This document shows positions 55,270-64,000 of a stretch of DNA of 64,000 bases, in pieces. The stretch covers positions 11,411,916 to 11,475,915 of the forward strand of contig JAVGWX010000004.1 in assembly GCA_036924085.1 (NCBI GenBank), read 5' to 3'. The stretch is from Ariolimax columbianus. Lineage: Eukaryota > Mollusca > Gastropoda > Stylommatophora > Arionidae. The first letter of the stretch is position 1, and the number at the start of each line of letters is the position of its first letter. The translations under genes and the position numbers were made by a program. The notes under the pieces are model-generated. The model saw only the letters and a list, made by a program, of their open reading frames with translations. It was not told the DNA's origin and did not search any database.

Positions 55270-56855
55270 ACGAAATTTGGTTTGCTTTGTGGTTTGTAGA
55301 TTGAAGTAAACTGTGTGGGGAATAGTTTGGGGTAAACTGTGTGGTTTGTAGATTAGAGTAAACTGTGTGGTTTGTATATTGGAGTAAACTGTGTGGTTTA
55401 TAGATTGGAGTAAACTGTGTGGTTTGTAGATTAGAGTAAACTGTGTGGTTTCTAGATTGGAGTAAACTGTGTGGTTTGTAGATTAGAGTAAACTGTGTGG
55501 TTTGTAGATTGGAGTAAACTGTGTGGTTTCTAGATTGGAGTAAACTGTGTGGTTTGTAGATTAGAGTAAACTGTGTGGTTTGTAGATTGGAGTAAACTGT
55601 GTGGGGGAATATATTGGGGTAAACTGTGTGGGGGAATAGAGTGGGGTAAACTGTGTGGGGAATAGATTGGGGTAAACTGTGTGGGGGAATAGATTGGGGT
55701 AAACTTTTTGGGAGAATAAATTGGGGTAAACTGTGTGGCGGAATAGATTGGGGTAAACTTTTTGGGGGAATAGATTGGGGTAAACTGTTGTGGGGGAATA
55801 GATTGGGGTAAACTTTTTGGGGGAATAAATTGGGGTAAACTGTGTGGCGGAATAGATTGGGGTAAACTTTTTGGGGGAATAGATTGGGGTAAACTGTTGT
55901 GGGGGAATAGATTGGGGTAAACTGTGTGGGGGAATAGATTGGGGTAAACTGTGTGGGGGAATAAATTGGGGTAAACTGTGTAGTTTATAGTTTGGGGTAA
56001 ATTGTGTGGGGAATAGATTGGGGTAAACTGTGTGGGGGAATAAATTAGGGTAAACTGTGTGGGGGAATAGGTTGAGGTAAACTGTGTGGGGGAATAGATT
56101 GGGGTAAACTGTGTGGGGGAATAGATTGGGGTAAACTTTGTGGGGGAATAGATTCGAGTAAACTGTGTGGTTTATAGATTGGGGCAAACTTTGTGGGGAA
56201 TAGAATGGGGTAAATATGTGGGGAATAGATTGGGGTAAACTTTGTGATTTACAAATTGTGGTAAACTGTGTGGGGGAATAGATTGGGGTAAACTGTGTGG
56301 TTTATGGGTTGGGGTAAACTGTGTGGGGGAATAGATTGGAGTAAACCGTGTGGTTTATAGATTGGGGTAAATTGTGTGGTTTATAGATTGGGGTAAACTG
56401 TGTTGTTTGTAGTTTGGGGTAAACTGTGTGTATGTGGGGGGGGGGGGGGGTGCGTTAGATTCGGGTAAACTGTGTTAGGGAATAGATTGGGGTAAACTGT
56501 GTGGTTTATGGGTTGGGGTAAGCTGTGTGGGGGAATAGATTGGACTAAACCGTGTGGTTTATAGATTGGGGTAAACTGTGTGGGCGAATAGATTGGGGTA
56601 AACTGTGTGGTTTATAGATTGGGGTAAACTGTGTGGTTAATAGTTTGGCGTAAAAAATAGATTGGGGTAAACTGTGTGGTTTATAGTTTGAGGTAAACTG
56701 TGTGGGGGAATAGATTGGATAAACTGTGTGCTTTATAGATTGGGGTAAACTGTGTGGAGAATAGATTGGGGTAAATGTTGTAGTTTATAGATTGGCTTAA
56801 ACTGTGTGTCGTATAGATTGAGACAGGGCAAACTTTGTGTTGTATTGATTAAGGT
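55270..56855 (+). repeat. ~26-bp minisatellite, about 60 units, partly G-rich
   Basis: Two unit types alternate in blocks: GGTTTGTAGATTGGAGTAAA with CTGTGT, and GGGGGAATAGATTGGGGTAA with ACTGTGT. The first dominates at 55.3-55.6 kb and 56.3-56.8 kb, the second in between, so unit types were homogenised locally. The 208-codon minus frame (PHTVYPNLFP-type repeats) is an artefact. Confidence 0.95.
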
Positions 56856-56859
56856 AAAT

Positions 56860-57165
56860 ATCATTGATATAATATGTTATGCAGTATCAACATTTACTAA
56901 ATAACGGAAACATAGACAACGGCGGTATGTGTAATAGTGCTTATCTTGAGAAGTATAAGAGAACAATAAAACAAATACAGATATATTAATAATGTAGAAG
57001 CGAAAAGGAGATGCTGGAGGTTAGCTAAACGAAGAGACGTACACGCTAATGAGGACGGTACATACACAACAGCGTGCTATAAAGTCGCACCGATCTCTTT
57101 ACACCAAATGCATTGGAGACAATAGCGAGGCGAAAGTGATAACCAAAAAAGAAAATTGAAAATAA
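56860..57165. other. unannotated stretch
   Basis: I see nothing assignable here. Confidence 0.5.
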
Positions 57166-57168
57166 AAA

Positions 57169-57548
57169 CTTAACTTAACGTCTTTATACTGGTTTAGAAG
57201 ACTCTGCAGAGTCTGTATACAACCAGTTACATTTACATCACCTTGCTCTAAAAGCTATGCGCATCCAATTTATTCTTAAATGCATTAACTGTCCCTGCCT
57301 CCACTACCTCCCATGGCAATGCAATCCAAGCAGTCACCACTCTCTGATTAAAAAAATATTTCCTAATGTCTAATCTGGACCTCTCTTTAGTCAGCTTGTA
57401 GCTATGCCCTCTTGTTATTGTAGGTGGCTGTATTTAAAAAAAACACAACTTGTTATAGTCTAATTTATCCATTCCTCTGATCATCTTATAAACCTGTATT
57501 AAGTCACCTCACATTCTTCTCAAGAGAACGCTTTCTAGGTAACAAAGA
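57169..57548 (-). mobile_element. CR1-like LINE 3' end, 5'-truncated
   Basis: The minus strand holds the CR1 C-terminal end (a TYKMIRGMDKLDYNKL-like block, the GHSYKLTKERSRLDIRKYF block, the WIALPWEVVEAGTVNAF block) and the 3' terminus CTGGTTGTATACAGACTCTG, then AAACCAGTATAAAGACGTTA, then AGTTAAG. It is about 375 bp long. Confidence 0.88.
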
Positions 57549-57599
57549 TCAACTTGTGCAATAACGTGACTGTACATCCAAATTGTTCGATGCCCTATC

Positions 57600-57835
57600 C
57601 CCCGCCCCATACACTTGCCTCAATCAGCCACAAATCCAACACTGTGGTTGGAGATGAAGTGTTATAATGGTTATCATGTCTCAGTTTTGAATGAGGTTGA
57701 CCATTCCCGTTTTCAAGCTGTCCTCCAAATCCCTAACAATATGTCAGGTACCCGCTTACAGCTGGCTAGACAGGAGCGTACCAAGATCAAGGTTTGAGTT
57801 CTGTTCCTCTACGCTCTGACCATACTGCTACTCAG
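57600..57835 (-). mobile_element. degraded SINE with central motif
   Basis: The minus strand reads CTAGCCAGCTGTAAGCGGGT then ACCTGACATATTG (57745-57770), matching the central motif of the better SINEs. Flanks are not clear. Confidence 0.5.
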
Positions 57836-58169
57836 ACGTTACCGTAAACATGTTTAAGAATGAAGTCTGACATGCCTCGACGTACAAGTACTTGGGGTGG
57901 GCACTTGTGGTGGGCACTTGTGGTGTTCAAAGTCACGTGTCCTTACCTTTTAGAACATATCTGAGCACGACGGCCGCACTGCCGTTGGTTGGTCTTCTTG
58001 TAAGTCATTTATGCAACAAGTATTATGTACAAACAAACGTACGGAAAGAAAAAGGACAGGAGATGTGGTAAAAGAACAATTAGGAAGTCAAGAACAGGGA
58101 AAGCTTTTTTAGATTTGCCCTGCCCTGCTCAAGCCCAGCCAGCTAAGCAGGAAACTCATCAGCAGGCTA

Positions 58170-58525
58170 ACAGGACAGCAAATGTGCCGAGCGGTGTGGA
58201 CCGCACAAAACACGGCGAGGCACTCGAGTAGCCGTGGTAATCCACTGCACCCGAGTTCATATCCAGTCGTCCTGACTTGTCTTGCCACTGGTTCAAATTG
58301 GACTGGGGCGATAGAGTGAGGTCGACGAATCGCGCAACCCTTCCTCACTTAAATCAAATTCATCGCGCAAGTCATTCTCTTTTCATTTATCCAGTACTAA
58401 CACAGTCGAGTCCTGTGACGACGGGCGAGCGGCGAAGCAGAGAGCGTAAGTCCGCTGACAAGCTAAACTACAGTCAAAAAGCTGCGTCAGTTGCAGGACT
58501 CGTAGCTGAACAATAAAGCGCATAA
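58170..58525 (+). other. GC-richer block, possible SINE
   Basis: The block is GC-richer than its flanks, with GAGTTCATATCCAGTCG and GGTTCAAATTGGAC resembling B-box-like text. No second copy occurs in the window and no tail is clear, so this is only a suggestion. Confidence 0.3.
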
Positions 58526-58895
58526 GATACATGGATTTGCTGACAATCATGATCACCGTGTCGGGAAGCGAACTTTCCCTGCTTTCACTGCCTGCAAGCA
58601 TGCAGATCCCAAATCGGACTCGCTATCCATCTCCGCACCCATCCACAGCCCGGAATTACAGAATACTCGACAGGAAGGACTGGGTGATAAAAGTTAAGGT
58701 TCTCATCACTCGTGATGGAAGAACAACATTATGTTAAAAAACCAAAAGTGCAAAAACACATTCTGTACAAAATGTCTGTATGCAAATGCAATTTGTCTGG
58801 TCTTGTATTGGTGGTTGCCGTAGCACTTTGTCCAACTTTGTGAGATTCCAAAGATCACCAACTACCCACTTTCATTCATCATTCCCCTTTCTGCC

Positions 58896-59182
58896 TCAAA
58901 GTGAAGCATAGCCCACCAAAGTGAAGCATAGTCCAGCAAAGAGAAGCATAGTCCAGCAAAGAGAAGCATAGCTCACCAAAGAAAACCATAACCAACCAAA
59001 GAGAGGCATAGCCCACCAAAGTGAATCATAGCCCAGCAAAGTGAAGCATATCCCACCAATGTGAAGCATAACCCACCAAAGTAAAGCATAGCCCAAAAAA
59101 ATTAAGCATAGCCGACCAATGTGAAGCACAGTCCCCCCAAAGTGAACCATAACCCACCAAAGTGAATCATAGCCCACCGCTG
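58896..59182 (-). repeat. ~20-bp tandem repeat, about 14 units
   Basis: On + the unit is AGTGAAGCATAGCCCACCAA with GAGAAG, AGTCCAGC and AATCAT variants. A 106-codon minus frame with WWVMLHFGG-type repeats results and is not supported as a gene. Confidence 0.92.
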
Positions 59183-59184
59183 CA

Positions 59185-59685
59185 GCTGGCCACTTGTAAA
59201 GTAAGTCTATTTCCACGTATTGTCAATCATTCACCTTTTTGCACCAATGTGAAACATGTTTTAACTGCAGCTGATCCATGTCTGTATTGGAGCTTGTGCA
59301 ATGGTTGATTATAGTACATATGGCTTTATGTAAACGATGATTATGCCCGTCTCAAGCAAAAACTTGAGGTTCCTTCAGTCCTAATCACTAAAATCCTACT
59401 AGCCATGGAGGAAAATGCAATAAGTTTGAACATTTAGAGAGCACTGATCATAAACATAAGTTTATTATATGAAACATAGAATCATGATTGCTACAACAAT
59501 CATATACTCACAATCCTTTCTAATCGCTGCTAACTTGTTAGGACGCGGTAGCTCTACTCTTTGCTCCATCAAAAGTTAGTCAGTCGCACGATCCATATAG
59601 TATAAGTGATACTAATAGAGTGTAAGTTATACAATAGAGTGTTTTAAGAAGTATATCCTTTGCAGAAAATAGCTTCTTACAACTA
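59185..59685. other. unannotated stretch
   Basis: I see nothing assignable here. Confidence 0.5.
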
Positions 59686-59689
59686 CCAA

Positions 59690-59873
59690 CCTATTTGGCT
59701 GCTAAAATTTTCTTGGCAAGTGTGCAGTACGGTAGAATACCATTACTTTCCTTATGTGGAGAGGTGAAATAAACCCATGTCTGCCAAATTGGACACTAGC
59801 GTGATTTGAACATGGTGCGTTGGGATTGTGAAACGGAGGCTTCACCCCTATGCCAAGCAGCCTCCCATATAGA
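59690..59873 (-). mobile_element. tRNA-derived SINE
   Basis: The minus strand reads GGAGGCTGCTTGGCATAGGG (A box region), ACCATGTTCAAATCACGC (B box), GGCAGACATGGGTTTATTTC and GCACACTTGCCAAGAAAATT. It is the same family as the copy at 41.02-41.20 kb. ATATAG-rich GTGATAC repeats lie on both sides (59.60-59.64 and 59.87-59.94 kb). Confidence 0.85.
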
Positions 59874-60094
59874 GCGTAAGTGATACGATATAGCGTTTAA
59901 GTGATACCATATAGGGTGTAAGTGATACAGTATAGTGTTGAGATTTATTTTGGTGTAAGCGCTTTATTGATCAAACATCAACACCTTTATTTGTTTAAAA
60001 TGCCTTATCTCAAACCATCTGGTGCTATGTGGTGTGCTATGGTATCAGTTGTGTACTTTAATGTGCGTGTGTTCTAGTGGTATGTAATGTAACG

Positions 60095-60502
60095 TATGTG
60101 GGGGATTAGGTGGCCTAGGAGTTGCCAGCTTGCTTTATAACCCTAACGCACCAGGTTCAAATTACGTCGTGCTTAGTCTAACAGACAGGGCAGCTCGTGG
60201 GGTTTTTATGGTATGACCGCGCCTTCCAGTCGACCCAGCTGTAAATGGGTACCTGATGTAATCAGAAAACATGCTCGGAGCTGCCACTGGAGCTACCGAG
60301 CCAGTGCTTTGTCGTCGGCACTTTCAGCAAAGAAAGAGAATGAGGCGCCCAGGTGCAATGAAATCGGTTCTATTAACAATTTTCCGATTTTGAAGTGATC
60401 TAATGTGGGCAGAAGTTGGTAAATTAAGAAGAAAAGGATGAAGAAGAAGAACACGAAGAAGAAGAACAAAAAAGAAGGAGAAGAAGAAGAAGAAGAAGAT
60501 CA
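60095..60502 (+). mobile_element. tRNA-derived SINE with central motif and GAA-rich tail
   Basis: The head has TTAGGTGGCCTAGGAGTTG (A box) and ACCAGGTTCAAATTACG (B box). The central motif CCAGTCGACCCAGCTGTAAA then TGGGTACCTGA lies at 60226-60256. A GC-rich body (GGAGCTGCCACTGGAGCTAC) and a long GAAGAAGAAC-type tail to about 60500 follow. Head, centre and tail are all present in order, so this is the most complete copy of the central-motif group. Confidence 0.85.
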
Positions 60503-60514
60503 TTATTTTTCAGG

Positions 60515-61098
60515 TCCCAGATTAATGGAAGAAACTTCTAGCATGAGAAAACTAAGTATGGTCAGGTCAGATCTTAATGGAAGAAACGTCTAGTATGAGA
60601 AAACTAAGTATGGTCATTTCACAACTTAAGGGAATAAACGTCTAGTATGAAAAATAATGAAGATCAGATCACAGTTTAATGGAAGAAACGTCTAATATGA
60701 GAAAACGAATTATGGTCATGTGACAACTTAAAGGAAGAAACGTCTAGTATGAGAAAACTAAGTATGGTCAGGTCACAACTTAATGGAAGAAACTTCTAGC
60801 TTGAGAAAACTAAGTATGGTTAGGTCACAACTTAATGGAAGAAACTTCTAGCATGAGAAAACTAAGTATGGTCCTTTCACAACTTAATGGAAGAAACGTC
60901 TAATATGAGAAAACGAATTATGGTCATGTGACAACTTAAAGGAAGAAACGTCTAGTATGAGAAAACTAAGTATGGTCACAGATCAATGAAAGAAACGACT
61001 AGTATGAGAAAACTAGGGTCAGGTCACAACTTAATGGAAGAAACGTCTAGTATGAGAAAACTAAGTATGGTCAGGTCACATCTTAATGAAAGAGAAAG
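60515..61098 (+). repeat. ~52-bp minisatellite, about 10-11 units
   Basis: The unit includes CACAACTTAATGGAAGAAAC, GTCTAGTATGAGAAAACTAA and GTATGGTCAGGT. Starts immediately after the SINE tail. Confidence 0.93.
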
Positions 61099-61099
61099 A

Positions 61100-61545
61100 A
61101 GTGTTGAACGTATCATTACTGTCTTTCAAACAGAATTGGAGATTCTAAAAAAAAGAGTTGAAATATAAAGTAAGTTAGCTATGTGCATTGTATGTCAGGA
61201 TCAAAACCAGGATTGTTGGACTTGAGAATGTTATGAAGCGTATGTGGCGAACTGTGACGCTATTACGTTCAGGCTGAACGTACTGACCAGGACGTGGCGT
61301 CAAGGTCGGATGCAATAGTTTGACCTAAATGCCCACCTCTCTTCCATATAGCGTTCCCTGAAAACAGGATGTTTTCAAGACAGATTGACGTGATGCCCGT
61401 TGTAGTGAGCGTCACGCAGACGAAGACACGCATAACACAACAGTTTGAAGGACTCCGATCCACCTTCACCAGCACGCTCGGGATGTGAGGACAGCTTCTG
61501 CAACCCGTTATCTAACTACAATTTCAGGCGTAAAAAAGGGTGGGG
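61100..61545. other. unannotated stretch ending in a G-run
   Basis: I see no recognisable gene or repeat. A run of about 11 G lies at 61543-61553. Confidence 0.45.
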
Positions 61546-61574
61546 GGGGGGGGTAAACATGCTCATTATGAGTA

Positions 61575-64000
61575 TCAAACAACAGGAACAAAAACAGGAA
61601 CAACAATAGGAACAGGAACAACAACAGCAGGAACAGGAACAACAACAGGAACAACAATAGGAACAGGAACAACAACAGCAACAACAGGAACAACAACAGC
61701 AACAACAGCAACAGGAACAACAACAGCAGGAACAACAACAGAAAAAACAACAACAACAACAGCAACAACAGGAACAACAACAGCAACAACAGGAACAACA
61801 ACAACAGCAGGAACAACAACAGAAAAAACAACAACAACAACAGGAACAGGAACAACAACAACAGGAACAACAACAACAACAACAACAGCAACAACAGGAA
61901 CAATAACAACAGGAACAACAACAACAGGAACAACAACAACAACAACAGCAACAACAGGAACAACAACAACAGGAACAACTACAACAGCAACAACAGGAAC
62001 AACAACAACAGGAAAAATAAGAACAACAACAGGAACAACAACAGGAACAGGAACAACAACAGGAACAGAAACAACAACAACAGGAACAACAACAAAACCA
62101 ACAACAACAGCCACAACAACAACAGGAACAACAACAACAGGAACAACAACAACAACAACAACAACAGCAACAACAGGAACAACAACAGAAACCATAACAA
62201 CACCAACAGGAACAACAACAGGAACAGGAACAACAACAACAGGAACAACAACAACAGGAACAACAACAACAGCAACAACAGGAACAACAACAGAAACAAC
62301 AACAACAACAGCAGGAACAACAACAGAAAAAACAACAACAACAAGAGGAACAGGAACAACAACAACAGGAACAACAACAACAGGAACAACAACAACAGCA
62401 ACAACAAGAAAACAACAGCAAGAACAACAACAACAACAGCAACAACAGGAAACGGAACAACAGGAACAGGAACAACAACAGCAACAACAAGAACAACAAC
62501 AGGAACAGGAACAAAAACAGCAACAACAGGAACAAAAACAACAGGAACAACAACAGCAACAACAAGAACAAAACCAGCAACAACAACAACAACAACAACA
62601 GGAACAACAACAGCAACAACAGGAACAAAAACAGCAACAACAAGAACAACAACAGGAACAGGAACAACAACAGGAACAGGAACAACAACAGCAACAACAA
62701 CAACAGGAACAACAACAGCAACAACAAGAACAACAACAGCAACAACAACAACAACAGGAACAACAACAGCAACAACAACAGCAACAACAGGAACAACAAC
62801 AGGAACAGGAACAACAACAACAGGAACAACAACAGCAACAACAGGAACAACAACAACAACAGGAACAACAACAGCAACAAAAAGAACAACAACAGGAACA
62901 GGAACAACAACAACAGGAACAGGAACAACAACAACAGGAACAAAAGGAACAACAACAGCACGAAAACAACAACAGGAACAGGAACAACAACAGCAACAAC
63001 AGGAACAACAACAACAGGAACAACAACAGCAACAACAGGAACAACAACAGCAGGAACAGGAACAACAACAACAGGAACAGGAACAACAACAACAGGAACA
63101 ACAACAGCAGGAACAACAACAGCAACAACAGGAACAACAACAGCAGGAACAACAACAGCAACAACAGGAACAACAACAGCAACAACAGGAACAACAACAA
63201 CAGGAACAGGAACAACAACAACAGGAACAACAACAACAGGAATAACCACAGCAGGAACAACAACAACAGGAACAACAACAGGAAGAAAACAACAACAGGA
63301 ACAGGAACAACAACAGCAACAACAAGAACAACAACAGCAGGAACAGGAACAACAACAGGAAAAAAACAACAACAGGAACAGGAACAACAACAGCAGGAAC
63401 AGGAACAACAACAGCAGGAACAGGAACAACAACAGCAACAACAGAAACAAAAACAGCACGAAGAACAACAGCAGGAACAACAACAGCAGGAACAACAACA
63501 GGAACAACAACAGCAACAACAGGAACAACAACAACAGGAACAGGAACAACAACAACAGGAACAACAACAGCAAGAAAACAACAACAGGAACAGGAACAAC
63601 AACAGCAACAACAGGAACAACAACAACAACAACAGGAACAGCAACAACAACAACAGGAACAACAACAACACCATCAACAACAACAACAGGAACAACAACA
63701 ACAACAACAACAGCAACAACAGCAACAACAGGAACAACAACAGAAACAACAACAACAACAACAGCAACAAAAGGAACAACAACAGAGACAACAACAACAG
63801 CAACAACAACAGCAGGAACAACAACAGCAACAGGAACAACAACAGCAACAGGAACAACAACAACAGGAACAGGAACAACAACAACAGGAACAACAACAAC
63901 AGCAACAGGAACAACAACAGCAGGAAAAATAGGAACAACAACAACAGGAACAACAACAACAACAGCAACAGGAACAACAGGAACAGGAACAACAACAGCA
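61575..64000. repeat. CAA/CAG/GAA trinucleotide array, cut by window edge
   Basis: At least 2.4 kb built of GGAACAACAACAGCAACAAC-type text: CAA, CAG and GAA triplets with a loose longer period and no fixed order. All minus frames stay open for hundreds of codons (poly-Leu/Val/Cys), and + reads Gln/Glu with stops such as AATAG and AATAA. No complex sequence separates the triplets, so this is a satellite and not a gene. Confidence 0.96.

Noticed and set aside
61508..63995. Minus-strand frames of 458, 685 and 806 codons
   Set aside because: Poly-Leu/Val/Cys translations of a triplet satellite, open in all three frames; not proteins.

Overview
This window is eukaryotic, and almost certainly from an animal. 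It has no bacterial-style gene packing and no host gene that I can support. It is made of transposon remnants (LINEs, tRNA-derived SINEs, a mariner relic, hAT-type MITEs) and a very large load of tandem repeats. The mixture fits a lophotrochozoan, most likely a mollusc, but that is inference from the repeat style and not from a diagnostic gene. Longer open frames are either LINE pieces or accidents of tandem arrays whose unit length is a multiple of three (33, 39, 30, 48 and 3 bp), which stay open in several frames on both strands.

Layout. 1-12.5 kb: a SINE; a 41-bp minisatellite that runs into the 5' head of another SINE; a CR1-like LINE (4.4-7.77 kb) with a second, zinc-finger-ended LINE and a (TA)n tract nested in its reverse transcriptase; a third LINE (7.8-9.6 kb); a near-perfect 33-bp array; another SINE; and a LINE remnant interrupted by a hAT-like piece. 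12.5-18.6 kb: one 6.1-kb satellite of 41-bp and 33-bp unit variants. 18.6-30 kb: LINE scraps, a hAT MITE with an 8-bp target duplication, a 39-bp array, CR1 3' stubs, several SINEs, and a 1.03-kb element that begins with the last ~378 nt of 28S rRNA, ends as a SINE with a (GAA)n tail, and sits inside a 16-bp microsatellite. 30-37.7 kb: a degenerate ~20-bp array with a 101-bp higher-order unit and nested TEs, a LINE endonuclease region with a 48-bp array upstream of it, and a 41-bp array next to a LINE RT piece. 37.7-49.3 kb: further arrays and SINEs, and a mariner relic (44.6-47.5 kb) interrupted by a young RNase H-type LINE fragment flanked by a 314-bp direct duplication. 49.3-61.5 kb: a decayed LINE, a second CR1 copy, G-rich arrays, SINEs and minisatellites. 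61.6-64 kb: a CAA/CAG/GAA trinucleotide array that runs off the window edge.

How the parts relate. CR1 copies supply the (TTAAG)n-ended 3' stubs. The RNase H LINE and several SINEs share (GAA)n tails, so a LINE of that type is a reasonable candidate for mobilising the SINEs. At least seven SINE loci share a central motif around CAGCTGTAAATGGGTACCTG under different or eroded heads. No CRISPR array, operon, standalone tRNA gene or recognisable host exon was found. Coordinates of decayed elements are approximate, and family names are limited to what the translated motifs support.
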